Shown: positions 12,001 through 23,173, counted from the first letter of the stretch. The stretch is 64,000 nt of DNA from Thunnus maccoyii (GCF_910596095.1 NC_056540.1:17820501-17884500), one strand, 5' to 3'. Notes: generated from the sequence alone by a model not told the origin. A program made the numbers and translations.

Positions 12001-13933
12001 CTTGTCAAGATGTTAGTGCATTAGTGTAACTTTGCTTTGCTTAGTATAATATATCCTTACACAAGATATAACTTTTATGCAGTCCACCCCAACCAGATGT
12101 AGAGTTTATTCTAAGTATGAGCATTTATAGTTGTTACTGTAAAACCATTGAGGTTCAATTCATGTCTGCTTCTTTTTTATTCAGGAAAACCTCTGGCATG
12201 TGCAGTAATTTAATTAAACTTCTCTGAATAGAACTCAGTGATTAGCTCTTTCTTTTGACCTTCTCATGGGAACAGTTCCTCCCAGACATCCTGTAATGAA
12301 GCCCAGCAGTGAAACTTTCCTTTCTTTTGTTTAACAATGTTTCAGTTCTTTCCTCTTTAATTGTATCTTTAACAGGGCAATCCAGGAGTCCCTGTCCATC
12401 TCGCTGGCCAGCAGAGAGGGAGACGACATGTCCGACCCCAGCCAGCCCTCCTCTGTCTCCCCGTTGGACCCCGCTGCCAATTCCCCGCTCTCCTTCAACA
12501 CAGCCACAGATCCGCGGTTATCGGGACACTTCGGTGTGGCGAGCAGCTTCGACGAGCAGCTGCGCATCGCCATGGAGCTGTCTTGCCGGGAGCAGGAGGA
12601 GATGGACAGGTGAGGCAGACATATATGAGAGTGGTACTGATCTTCTCACAAAATATCTGCTGAAATGTGGAACTATTTCTTTAACTGGAACTAAAGGAAT
12701 CGTTCCACATTTGGAAAACTTCTCAGCCACAGCTATTCTCTTCTCCAAATTTGTCATCTAGTCCTCTTCTTTTTTTTTTTTTCACCACAAGTAAGTGAGC
12801 ACACAGTTAGTGCCGCAGTGTGCTCTTGCGTTTCACTCCACTTTAGCTCAGTAGGGTTTGTTTTTTGTAATAGTAGGGTGTCAGAGTCTCACCCAGGGAG
12901 CTCCTCATCTGTTCCATGTTGTTAATTGCGTGCATTAATACAGAGACGGCACAAGAACGTTATATATTGTAATTTGCAACAGCCATGTAGTGGGCACCCT
13001 AAGATGACTGCTCATTGGCTGCTTGGATAAAACAGTCAGATTCACTTAAACTTGACATTTATACCTTTGTTAATTTTTTCAAACAAGGTAGTTCATTTTG
13101 CGGTTAAAGTTTCCCCCGTCTCTGCGGCTTTCAATTTCAGTTTTGGACAGTTTTTCCCCAGGCTTCTTTAATCTGTGACTACAGTCGAATACCAGGAATT
13201 AAGATTCAAGTATTTACAGGGAATTCTCCTTAACATCTACTCCCCTTTACCTTCTCCAGATCATATTGATGCTACTACCCTGCTACTGTAGCACTAAAAA
13301 AACACTAAACTGTGACCTTGAAATGCCGTTAATACAGTAATATAACTGCTTTCAGCTGTAGCAGTTTCTTTCAATCACTTGTCAAGCTAAAATGACAGCT
13401 GTGTGAATGAATGATTATGAAGGAAAATCTGTAAACACCAACAGTAAAGGTGGTTCAACACAAGGTTTGCAATAACTGGAGCAATGATTACATAAGATAG
13501 CCCACGTTACAGCGAGGCATCCAGGATCAGTGCTGCCGTGCTTCAATCCACTGCCATCATAGCAAAGCAACATGCCGAACAGATGCAACAGATTATCCTT
13601 CCCTGCCTCTGCACCCAGTAATAACATCAGGTCACTCAGCACTATAAAGATGTTGAGACGCTCCAGTATAACCACTCAAATTTAAACTGATAAGAGGAAA
13701 CGCTAAAAAAAAACAGAGGATCAAATGATTCTGTATACAATTTCTGTTTCTTCTTCTTTGCTGTGTTTTCTGCAGCTAAAAACAAACCGTATGTGGATGA
13801 AAACAATAAAAAATGGTAAATCACCGTCATTGCTCCTCTGATGAACTGTATCTCTTTCTGTTGTCACAGGAAGCAGAAAGAGGAAGAGGAGGAGCTGGAG
13901 AGGATCCTGCAGCTGTCACTCACTGAGAAGTAA
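3049..13933 (+). CDS. ankrd13d: Ankyrin repeat domain protein 13D-like (ubiquitin-binding endocytic adaptor)
   Basis: Sixteen coding exons join in phase to 630 aa: 3049-3132, 3226-3361, 3992-4116, 4271-4316, 6061-6204, 6401-6590, 6948-7014, 7921-8002, 9269-9330, 9430-9560, 10348-10505, 10879-10992, 11236-11411, 11618-11697, 12376-12609, 13870-13933. The start is [19 protein letters not shown], typical of the family's N-terminus. Ankyrin repeats occupy about residues 10-115 ([21 protein letters not shown]). The central GPCR-chaperone-like domain carries [35 protein letters not shown] and [18 protein letters not shown]. Four ubiquitin-interacting motifs follow: about 484-500 ([10 protein letters not shown]), 530-545 (AIQESL), 589-605 (LRIAMELS) and 615-630 (LERILQLSL). 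Family members bind K63-ubiquitinated EGFR at the plasma membrane and control its internalisation. The D paralogue is favoured over A/B by sequence feel and kdm2 linkage. All junctions are GT-AG. Confidence 0.93.
3480..3990 (+). mobile_element. Dead Tc1/mariner transposase fragment in ankrd13d intron 2
   Basis: The forward reading gives [25 protein letters not shown], a stop, then [19 protein letters not shown] and WPSQSPDLN. This is the C-terminal half of a Tc1-like DD34D transposase, around the second catalytic Asp. A stop before DDNAPIH and frame breaks after WPSQSPDLN show it is inactive. The 5' half and both terminal inverted repeats are absent, and it ends directly at the exon 3 acceptor. 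Confidence 0.75.
4361..5259. mobile_element. Palindromic DNA-transposon remnant with long terminal inverted repeats (outer element)
   Basis: It starts GTGGCCCTGA and ends with the reverse complement TCAGGGCCAC. The arms (about 4361-4575 and about 5087-5259) are inverted copies: AATGGAAGTGTT / AACACTTCCATT, ACAGACAACGCAACACA / TGTGTTGTCTGTAT, and AAATTAAGAAAACATC / GATGTTTTCTTAATTT. The centre holds non-coding sequence plus a nested hAT-like insertion. It sits in ankrd13d intron 4. Confidence 0.7.
4737..5086. mobile_element. Non-autonomous hAT-like element nested in the palindromic element
   Basis: It begins TAGGGATGCACTAAT and ends CAGTGCATCTCTA, an imperfect terminal inverted repeat. It is flanked by an exact 8-bp duplication, CTTTTAAG, at 4729-4736 and 5087-5094, the target-site size used by hAT elements. 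It has no coding capacity. Insertion postdates the outer element. Confidence 0.8.
5260..6060. other. ankrd13d intron 4, remaining part
   Basis: AT-rich intronic sequence with no reading frame or repeat that I can name; it runs to the acceptor at 6060. Introns 7 (7015-7920) and 8 (8003-9268) are likewise unremarkable. Confidence 0.5.
9641..9790. repeat. Possible terminal fragment of a DNA-transposon family in ankrd13d intron 10
   Basis: It starts CAGTGTCGGGAAGCTACTT and continues with repeated AAGCTAC / GCTACATT motifs, resembling one end of a common fish non-autonomous hAT-type repeat. Related GCTACTGA / GTAGTTAAACTAGTAACG motifs recur at about 10220-10300. A matching opposite terminus was not found, so the extent is uncertain. 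Confidence 0.35.
12610..13869. other. ankrd13d intron 15
   Basis: A 1.26-kb intron with a T-run at about 12769-12782. I find no coding exon or identifiable mobile element in it. Confidence 0.5.
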
Positions 13934-14389
13934 TGTCACGTCAACAGCGACGGAGGCGGGTTTTCAATGGGCAACAAATCCTCTTAAATTATTCTGTTTT
14001 TATTTTTTAAATCCAGAGATGTTAAGTTATTACAAATGTTTTATTTATCTTTTTCTCACATGAAGGCTGCTAAAAGAGAGTATAAAGGACCAGAAAAAGC
14101 AATGTGAGTGTGAGTGAAACAGGTGGGAGGGGTAAGAAAAGGGGAAACAGGTACTCTGAAAAACACTACAGTGAAGGAGACAAAAGGGAGAGTCTTTGTT
14201 TTTCTTTTTTTATTGAATATTTTTCACAGTCTTGCTGTCTTTATTGAGTGATGAATGATCCTTAAACTTTAAACCTATAATATGATACTGATGAAAAATT
14301 TAAAAAAAATACAATCTTAATGGAATATCTTACAGAAATATGATTATAACATTTGAAACATTTATGTTGACTTACTCCTATGTGTGAAA

Positions 14390-14395
14390 AATAAA
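14390..14395 (+). terminator. AATAAA polyadenylation signal, ankrd13d
   Basis: Canonical hexamer 457 bases after the ankrd13d stop codon. A second AATAAA lies at about 14576. The candidate signal of the convergent stap2-like gene is at 14474-14479 on the other strand, so the two 3' ends are close or overlap. Confidence 0.5.
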
Positions 14396-14473
14396 GAATA
14401 ATGATAATCCTGGATTACAGTATGTTTTTCCTTTAATGCTTATGAACAAAAGATTCAAATGCGTCAGAATTTT

Positions 14474-14479
14474 TTTATT
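14474..14479 (-). terminator. Candidate polyadenylation signal of the stap2-like gene
   Basis: TTTATT on the plus strand reads AATAAA on the minus strand, about 720 bases after the stap2-like stop. It is the only well-placed hexamer I see before ankrd13d; its use is inferred. Confidence 0.35.
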
Positions 14480-14821
14480 TTTACAGTTCGATCATTCTTT
14501 CATATCAAAAATGGACAATAATTGTGATCTGTACAACATTTTGCTCATTCAATGTTGGTCTAATGTTCCATTATGAATAAAAACAGAAAGCTTCATAAGC
14601 TTTTAAAGCTTTGAGACACAAAAAGTATGAATTGTGTAGTTGAAACCATATTGTAATCTAATCTGGGACATAAAGTACAAAGAGGTCTTATCTACAGCTA
14701 TCTGCCTTATCACATGATTAAACTCTGACTTACAGTTTAGTATAGTGGTATGTAAACCAGCCTTCACCATCAACAATAATGATATAATCTCATGTGTCCA
14801 AAAATGTCCAAACCTCTAAAG

Positions 14822-15165
14822 CAGGGATGTCAAACTAACAGCTTGGAGGTCGGATATAATGGATTTATGCCCCCACATGTTTAAAATTCATCGTTAAATC
14901 TGTAAATGTTTTTTTTGCCCACTTAGATTTTTTTTTTTTTAGATTAATCACTAAAGTTTCTGGGAAGGATGCAAAATATGAACATAAAACTATTTAATAT
15001 TTTTATAATCATATAATCATATAATTAATATATGATGATAATAATAATAATAATAATGTATTTACAATATATTTTATAATTTTAGATCACATTTATAGCA
15101 TTTAGCTAGCTGTTCATTTAGCAACCTGACCAGTAACTCCAGGTAATTAAGGTTTGAGACCCCTG
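14822..15165. mobile_element. Non-autonomous hAT-like element in the stap2-like 3' region
   Basis: It begins CAGGGATGTCAAAC and ends GTTTGAGACCCCTG, an imperfect terminal inverted repeat of the common vertebrate CAGGGGTGTCAAACTC hAT type. The interior is non-coding and AT-rich, with (ATA/TAA)n at about 15040. I could not find an intact 8-bp flanking duplication, so it is old. Confidence 0.55.
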
Positions 15166-15196
15166 TTTCAAAAAATAAAAAATAATTGCTTTCATT

Positions 15197-18100
15197 TTAA
15201 TTTGACCGCACAGCACAGTGGGATTTTCCAGTGGTTTCATTCTTGTTCATGTTGCCTTTGTCCTTGCTGGTCATAGCATAGAGGCTTTCCCGCCGTATTT
15301 GTAAAACTTCCCGAAGCTCACTTTCCAACGTAACTGGTTTAGACAAAAACATACAAATGTCACTGATTTAGACTGACTCAACTCACTCATACATACGCTT
15401 CGATATAAATAATAATAATGATTCTATTTGTATGGCACTCAAACAAATCTCAAATAGTACATAAGTACTAATGTTAAAATATTTTCTCATGTAACAACAC
15501 TGACATGCAATCATGTGCGCGTGTGATTTTTGACACTAATGTACTTCCGTATACTCCAACTCATTCATACCTTGCTTTAGGTTGTTGTAATTCGGGCTTT
15601 GGTCATCAGGAACCGCATATTCACCCTCCTCTGGCGTGGTTGAAGGGGGCAGAAGCTCCTCTTCAATTGCCAACTCAACTGGTTTAGACAAAAACACACA
15701 AATGTCACTGATTTAGACTGACTTTACTCACTCATACATACACCTCGATATAAATAATAATAATTCTATTTGTATGGCACTCAAACAAATATCAAATAGC
15801 ACATAAGTACTAATGTTAAAATATTTTCTCATGTAACAACACTAACATGCAATATCCATATACTCCAACTCATTCATACCTTGCTTTAGGTTGTTGTAAT
15901 TCGGGCTTTGGTCATCAGGAACCACGTATTCACCCTCCTCTGGCGTGGTTGGAGGGGGCAGAAGCTCCTCTTCACTTGCCAACTCAACTGGTTTAGACAA
16001 AAACACACGAATGTCACTGATTTAGACTGACTTTACTCACGCATACATACACCTCGATATAAATAATAATAATGATTCTATTTGTATGGCACTCAAACAA
16101 ATCTCAAATAGCACATAAGTACTAATGTTAAAATATTTTCTCATGTAACAACACTGACATGCAATATCCATATACTCCAACTCATTCATACCTTGCTTCA
16201 GGTTTTTGTAATCCGGACTTTGGTCCTCAGGAACCACGTATTCACCCTCCTCTGGCGTGGTTGGAGGGGGCAGAAGCTCCTCTTTGGTCTGCGCACGCAT
16301 CATGGGTGCTACTTGTGCCTTGGGTAGAGTTTTGGCCGATGGTGAGTTGACGCTGACAGGCTTTGGAGCAGGTGACGCCCCTGTTGAACAAACACATGTT
16401 AGGAGTTGTGCACCTGTAGGTGTCAGTAAAGCCGAGACTGTTTTTAACAGCAATGCTTTTCTCACCAATGTGAATGTCGTAGATGTCAGACACCGCGTAA
16501 GGTTGGAGACGGTATTCTGTCTTCTCAAGGAAGTATTGAAGTACATCATTCAAGGAGGAGACTGTCACCTACAGAGAAACAGACACATGAAGAAAAGCAA
16601 AGAGGAAGAATAGGTTTTACATGTATGAAAATTTATATTTGATTGCAGTTTCCTTTACTGTGGCCATTGAATATTGTCCTTGTATTCCCCCTGAGTAAAG
16701 TCAATGAAATCTGTATAATCCTATTTTGTAACTACAAGTCATAATCCACTGAAAAATTATTTACTTTTCCATCTTGAGGCACTAATGCTACTGGAAACAT
16801 AGACTGGACTGTTTGAAGATTTACCCCACAGTTTCACAGTTACACTTTTATACAGCATGGGTGAATTGTTAAGCCATTCAGTTTTAACTTATTGTTTAAA
16901 CTGATACACATGCACCTTTTATTACCATGCAGAGTTGAAGTTAATGTGTTTATGAAAGCAAAATGGAGCCTGATCCATGCTTTTCTTTGCAGGACATGAA
17001 TTGTTTGCCTTCCAGTTTTAATTTTCAAACAAAGTATATTTTTAGTAGCCAACATGGAACATATGTTACGGGAAATTAAGATGTTCCTTCATTGAATGTC
17101 ATTGAATTTAAAAGTAGTTGAGTGTAATTCTGATTAGTTAACAGTTGTGGGGAGGTGAGAGCTGTGGGACGTACTGCTGTTTCCAGTCCAATGACAAAGC
17201 CTGTGTTTGTGGACGTCAACCTGAAGTTCTTCATGACAGGACCACTGAAACACAAGGAAGAGGAGGATTATTTGCTTACAGCTGACAGGGGCTTAAACAA
17301 CAACATGTTGATTTTTTTTTGTATTTTCATATGACATTTTAACAACTAGAATAAGCAAAATAATAAATAGTTGTCAAATCATTCAGCCCTTTATCAAATG
17401 TAGTCATGATTACTTTTTATCAGGAAGTTACAATGATAATGCCAATGAGGGACTGTCAATAAGAAACTAATAAGTCTACAGTAACACTTGTTACATTTTT
17501 ATTTAGGCTTATCACCCTTTTACAATCAGATTTTACAAAACAAACTTCAAATTAACTCCTGTGCCAAACTGAAATGAATTCCAGCGCCGATTAATCAGGT
17601 GATTCAAATAAAAAGACCCGGATGTGGCTTCGGTTTGTTGGGCAAAATATTTTGATTGATTAGGAATTATTTCCAATGTGTCATGTGTGTCAGATGGCAT
17701 AACATAACACAGCTCTGATCTAAAAGAAAAACTATAAAACCAAATATCCATATTTATGTGATGAATGAACAGTAGCAAAAGCTGAGGCGAGGAAAGAAAG
17801 CCTGATATTTACTACTCTGACTCTGTTCTATTTGTTGTTGTTTACTTTATCTTGGACTAGGATGGTATACTATCTTTTATGTGTCTTTTATATATCTTTT
17901 ACCTTTTAATTGTTTTAGTTCTTTTAAAAACGCTCTGCCACTTAGTCTTGTGAGAATCGAAATACGACTATAAACTTCTGTATTATTTTTTAGTCAGTGA
18001 TACAGTTCAGAGCTTGAGCCGGAGCATCAGACCTGGGTGTGAGGTGTCTGAGGGTCAGGGCGTAGTTGTTGACCATGGTGGATGGGCGGAGGATGATGCT

Positions 18101-20312
18101 TCCATACTCTGGGTTCGCCTCCAACATCTCCTCCGCCTCCCTCCGAGTCACATTGAAGAAACACCTACAGGAATCAGATAAAATGTGAAGACTTCCTTAT
18201 TGGCAGTGGCGCCAATAAAAGGACAGGTATGTTGTTTTAGAGGGCAAAGGGCAAAACACACACACAAAGCCTGTCTTATTTGTGTTTGTCATGTTTTGTT
18301 TTGCTGTTTTTACCGTATTTGTTGTCAGAAAGATAGAAATTGCAGGAAGAGGAAGAATGACTTGTAGTCTGTGAGAAAGAGCATTAATGAAGAGGACGGA
18401 TCTGAAAAGAAACATTTCTGTAAACTGACTTACGGAGGCATCTCAGAGCCGCTGTGGTCAGGATTGTCTTTGGGCGGAGGAGGGGGGGCGCGGGAGGAGG
18501 GGGAGGAGGGGGAGGAGGCTGGGCGAAGGAAAGATGGACGGGGTGGGAGGGCTGGACGTGTTGGGGGATTTCTCCTCTTCTCCTCGGCCAGGACATCCTC
18601 AAGCAGCAACATCTGGCCAGGCAGCAGCTGCAGCTTACTGGGAATCTCTTTCTACAGGGAAACGGAGCTCGTCAACACCGGTTTACTCATTATTATTACC
18701 AATAACATTTTACACAGATTATAACAAGACACATCGTGGTATAGTCTTGTAAAATTTATAATAATCCCTGAAATGATAATATAAGAAATTAAACACACAA
18801 ACACTGAAAATAAACACGAAATAATCTGATACATACTGTAATTAAATTATTTATAGTCTTATTTTCAGTTAGTCTCAATGAGAGTTTGTTCCTAGAAGAA
18901 TCATGAGAATAATTACCGGCTTATTGTTAACCAGGAAGTACTTGTTTCCTGTTGTTAGTTATGCTTGACTGTGTGAGTCAAGTAGGTGAAGTATTGCATA
19001 CAGAAAATGATTATTTTCAAAAGAATTTTGAAACTACAAGGTGTGTCACAACACAACACCAGTGAGTTGAACATCTGTCCTTGGAGCAGGTTTGAGAGGT
19101 CTCAGACATTAAAAGCGTTTGTTGTTGTTGTTCATGGGAATTCTGTAATATTCTCAACTATTAGCACCAGCAACTGTACTGTAGGTCTGTTAGTATCACT
19201 GTGTCTGTAAGTGTGTGTTTGCTTACTTTGGCAACGGTCAGGATGTAACCCCTCCACACCTCTCCTGTGTCAGGGTTGTCCATCTGCACAGTAACACAAA
19301 CAACAGACATTTTGGTTACGTGCTGCAAAGAATGACAATGAAATGTGCAAAAGAAAGGCAGAAAAATGATATTCTCTATATACACCATGTATAGCGCTCT
19401 CCTCTTAATCAAATCCTTGAAACTGGAGCTCAGGTAACACTGATAATTCCTTTGGATATGCATCTTTTTATGTTTGTTTCAATGAGCAAAGAAGTGTCAG
19501 ATTTCACTACTACACACCTTCAGCTGCACCTTCTCTGTGTGCAGCTTGAGGGTGAAGATGGTCGCCGTCTTTTTCCGATACGGAGAATCTAACGTCATGG
19601 ACTTCAGCTGCTCCAGGTCCAGTTTCTCTGTGTACTGACAAAGTAAAACAGACAGATATGCAAATTAACACTTGGTACATGCTTGATTGCTATAATACGC
19701 ATTGATTCATCTGAAGTAAGGTTAATGGTTAATTGTAATTTCATTATATGTAAAAATGATGTATGTTTTTGGTCTTCACTGCACCCTCTGCATCTTTTAT
19801 ACCTACTTCCTTATACTCCTATTTCCCCAGGTTCATTAGACTGTCAGCATTGTATGTTGATTTATCGAGAAACACATGCTGCCTTCACTGTTTAATTAAT
19901 CATACTTACATTTTAATATTTCTAATGTTTGTAATTACTTGTAAAGTTAAGAGTGTTTGCTTACTGTATCTTGTGTGTCATCTTTGTACAGAAACAGTGT
20001 GGATCCGCGGAGCTCTCCATAGTAGTTCTTGAAATCCTGAAAATCATAAATGTCATTTTGAATTTCTGCTTTTAACACAAAATTCACATCAATTAATTAA
20101 AAAGAATTTACATAAACATTTTTATTTTATTTTATTCTTCACATATTTAGAGATGTTACTTTTTCTTTTCTAGCTTTTACAGTCTGGAACTTTTCCATCC
20201 TTGTTCTCACCTTCTCTTTGTTATTTTTCTTCAACAGGGGTCCAGAGAAGTAGAGAGGCAGAGCCGTGATGGTGGCTCTCCTCCTGTGGACAACTCTGGG
20301 GTGCACAGACAT
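15197..20312 (-). CDS. stap2: Signal-transducing adaptor (STAP1/2-type PH-SH2 adaptor) with amplified tyrosine-motif exons
   Basis: Twelve minus-strand exons join to 470 aa: 20312-20211, 20036-19965, 19634-19518, 19283-19227, 18651-18434, 18164-18033, 17244-17175, 16568-16466, 16380-16192, 15987-15880, 15678-15571, 15333-15197. A PH domain spans about residues 17-120 (ITALPLYFSGPLLK, YYGELRGSTLFLYKDD, EVWRGYILTV). LLPGQMLLLEDVLAEEKRR and a proline-rich linker (about 135-180) follow. The SH2 domain lies at about 189-285 (CFFNVTRREAEEML, GSIILRPS with the phosphotyrosine-binding Arg). The tail holds three EGEYxVP / SPxYxNL modules, then a helical end (LESELREVLQIRRESLYAM) like the human STAP2 tail. 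STAP proteins act downstream of cytokine-receptor and Src/Tec kinases. The N-terminus resembles STAP1 and the tail STAP2; length (STAP2 about 400 aa) and tail favour STAP2. Confidence 0.88.
15334..16191 (-). repeat. Tandem exon-plus-intron duplication in the stap2-like gene (about 309-bp unit)
   Basis: The block 'ctggtttagacaaaaacac' through 'ctcattcatac' plus the following exon recurs at about 309-312-bp spacing. Intron copies lie at 15334-15570, 15679-15879 and 15988-16191; exons at 15571-15678 and 15880-15987 (108 bp each); the parental exon is 16192-16380 (189 bp). The duplicated exons are phase 1-1 and stay in frame. Each encodes 36 residues with one EGEYxVP and one SPNYNNL motif. Confidence 0.92.
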
Positions 20313-21440
20313 CCTCCAGAGCTCAGTCAGATCTGTGTACGTCTTCTGACTAGGTTTTGATATGCCTCAGTTCACGTCTGTTCAGTCCAGCAGTGTTGTC
20401 ATTAATAAACAGTTCAGTGCAGTTGGATCCTGAGAGTTTTGTTCCTTGTTGTTCTCTCGTGGGGCTCTCAAAGCAATGATGGATTAAAGCTGCGTCTTCA
20501 GTATACCTGAGATGATTATTGGTCTATAAACCTGCACTGATAAGCTTCTCTCCCCCTTTCCCTTCAGTCTCTGTGCTGTTACTGACAATGAGGAAATGCG
20601 GCAATGATTTACAAAAAAGGAAGTAGTTATTATAAATTAGTAGATCTCTTGTACTTTGAACCTGTGTATAACTCAAGGAGGACAGTTTTACAACATACAA
20701 GAAGAGGCAAGGAAGCATGCAGGCATGTGTCCACGTGCGCACACACACACACACAAGGGCACAATATCACCCACATGCACTAAAACAGCTCACGTTTTAA
20801 AGGCAACACTCACACAAGTGTTTTGTTGTTGTTGTTTTTTTATGTTTCATTTTACAGCCTTATACACACCCAGTTCATAGACTGGACACTCATTGGTGCA
20901 GCTGATGGCTGTGAGTTCAGTTGTCGGAGAAATGTATATTCAATTAGTTAAAATATCAAATAAATGTAGTAATTTGTTTTTAGTCAAACCAGTCAACCAG
21001 TCAAAAGTTTGGATACACTTTCTCATTGAAGTGAATGGGAAGGTCCAAACTTTTGACTGGTACTGTAGAGTAAGTTGCTGATTGCAGCCGTTTTGAAAAC
21101 TTTTCTAATAAACTCCTGCATGTATCATTTATTGATTTGATCATAAATTATACAATAAATCTATACATTACTCCATGCATACATTTCTGTAATACATCAG
21201 ATGTGATGTTATGCCATAAAAAAATCAATTTGCATGTGATTATGATTATTTTAACACTTTAAACATTTAGAGAAACAGTATGTATGTACAGAAAATGCTG
21301 TATTTTAAACACCTGATTAGTTCACTTGTTTTTATTTTTCCAGTTTCCATTTTAGAGCCCATTGATTGATGTGAAATGATCTATTTAATCTCTATATAAC
21401 ATGATTTGTCTCTATAAAATAAATATTTTATTTACAGCTT
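20313..21440. other. Intergenic region between the membrane-protein gene and the stap2-like gene
   Basis: It should contain the stap2-like promoter (20.31-20.6 kb). There is a (CA)n patch at about 20739-20756 and a Tc1-type hairpin at about 20998-21060. Otherwise it is AT-rich with no recognisable gene. Confidence 0.5.
20995..21067. mobile_element. Short Tc1-type inverted-repeat fragment (MITE-like)
   Basis: CCAGTCAAAAGTTTGGA (20998 on) is followed by GTGAATGGGAAGG and the reverse complement TCCAAACTTTTGACTGG, ending GTACTGTA. This is the well-known fish Tc1 terminal sequence collapsed to a hairpin. Confidence 0.75.
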
Positions 21441-21737
21441 TCACCTGGTGAAAATGAGCAGTGAAAAGCCAACACTGAGAAGCATGCCATATATGTACAC
21501 GGGGCTGGTGGTTGCAAAATACACAGCATCACACGTGTAATGTAGAAGCAGCAGCACACAGGACAGAATGAACGACAAACAGTGACACAGCGGGGAAGCA
21601 AAGATGATGATGAACCACAGCAGAACTTTGATCAACCGGAGAAACATCTGGAGGAGGTGCAGGAGCAACCAAATGGTCCAGAACAGCAGAGAGCCCAACA
21701 ACCACAAGGCTTTGGATGGAAGAACAACATCTGCATC

Positions 21738-21827
<90 letters not shown>

Positions 21828-23173
21828 TACTCTGTTTTTGTTTATTAGGAAGCTGTGAATGTGTTGACAGAGTGTTTGGGTTTTTGTGTGCTTACATAGT
21901 CTTGAGCATCATGTTCTTCCCTGCTAACAGCTGCCACTTTAGCAAGAAAAAGACAAAAACAATCATAAATCATATACATTTGTGCATATTAAGGAAATTC
22001 AGCTGTGAACATATTTTTTTTTATCAACACGCCAACTCTGTCACTTACTGAGGAAAGTGAAGAGCAGGAGGAAGAGTAGTCCACAGATCATCAGCAGCCA
22101 TTTTTGTCTTGGTGGTTGAACCTGAAATGTTTTTATACCAGAACAAATCTGAATGATATGTATTTTTTTTTTTATTGTACAGACATTTTGTAAACATAAT
22201 TCCTACTAATCTATAATGAGTTTATCAATACATATATCCATCACCATTTATTGATTTGTGGTTGGGAAGCCAACATTGATATGAAAAGTCTGGGTTCATT
22301 AAAATTATTCAACTTCATCAAAACCATTTAGAGATCACTTTTAAAAAAAACTGTCCACTTGTTCTGATGTGTTATTTTTAAAAGTTTGTTAGTTTCTAGA
22401 GCAGACTTAAGTCAAAAAACTTAAGTCTAAAACTAAAAACCTAAGTTTTTTCATTAAAATGAATCAAAACCATTCTGTTTCTTTAAAAAAACAAACAAAC
22501 AAACAAACAAAAAAAAAAACTAAAATAGCCTACTGTTCAACTGCTTTGAAGTGTTTTTTGACTTAAGTCTGGTCTTGAAAAAGGAAAGTAGGCTACAATT
22601 GAAATTTAAATCAAACTAAATCAAAACATGGACAAAATCTGATTTTATGATGCATTGAAACTTTTAAAAAGTCACTTAAAAACTTGAAATGAGCTTTCCA
22701 TGGATTTATTTATAGCCTAATTTTAAGTAAGTTTAAATAACTTAAGTTTCAGAAGCTGGAGTAGTTTACATTTAACTGATATTGGTAGTAGATACTGGTG
22801 GTGTTATTAGTATCAATAGAAACAACCTACCTGTTGTACGTACATGTACATGTTTCAACTCCACTCCTATAAAACTATATTTGGTCTATAAAGAGTTGCA
22901 TAAGTCACTGCTGGCAGTAATAACAACAGAAGCAGCATAAAGCTTTTTACTTCCTCTTACCTGTGAAACACCTGGACAGAAAACGCCCTCTGCTGTGTGC
23001 TCATACTTCCTGCAGATGCTAATGATGTGAAACAGACAGCGGTGGTGTTTAAAGTCATCACAGCTGCTGGGTGATTGACACAGTGGGCAAAGATCATCAT
23101 CATCCTCATCATCATCACCACCACCAGTGTCCCTCAGGTTGTTAAGACAGCAGTCTGGGCAGCGGCTGCACAT
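21441..23173 (-). CDS. Unrecognised 207-aa multi-pass membrane protein with cysteine-rich N-terminus
   Basis: Four minus-strand exons join in phase: 23173-22961, 22121-22049, 21936-21896, 21737-21441. Residues 1-71 are cysteine-rich (MCSRCPDCC, a Gly/Asp/Glu acidic run, LCPLCQSPSSC, HHRCLFHIISICRKYEH). CXXC-type pairs suggest a metal-binding or disulfide head. TM1 is at about 79-95 (WLLMICGLLFLLLFTFL), then a short charged loop (SREEHDAQDYDAD). Hydrophobic segments follow at about 118-140, 142-176 and 189-206, so three or four further spans. The protein ends SLLIFTR. There is no clear signal peptide. I do not recognise the family. The ATG is chosen because it directly opens the Cys-rich exon; the frame stays open a little further upstream. 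A candidate AATAAA lies at 21432-21427, just past the stop. Confidence 0.7.
21740..21823. repeat. (AG)n / (CT)n dinucleotide microsatellite
   Basis: About 84 bases of uninterrupted AG on the plus strand. On the minus strand it is a (CT)n tract ending in the CAG acceptor of the membrane-protein gene's last exon (exon starts at 21737). Confidence 0.95.
22122..22960. other. Intron 1 of the membrane-protein gene
   Basis: AT-rich intron with short repeated phrases around 22340-22620 (ACTTAAGTC, AAATCAAAAC, AACAAACAAACAAAC). I see no coding sequence or named element. Confidence 0.5.

Noticed and set aside
15334-16191. CRISPR-like regularly spaced repeat
   Set aside because: The 309-bp unit contains whole introns and in-frame coding exons; it is tandem exon duplication in a eukaryotic gene.
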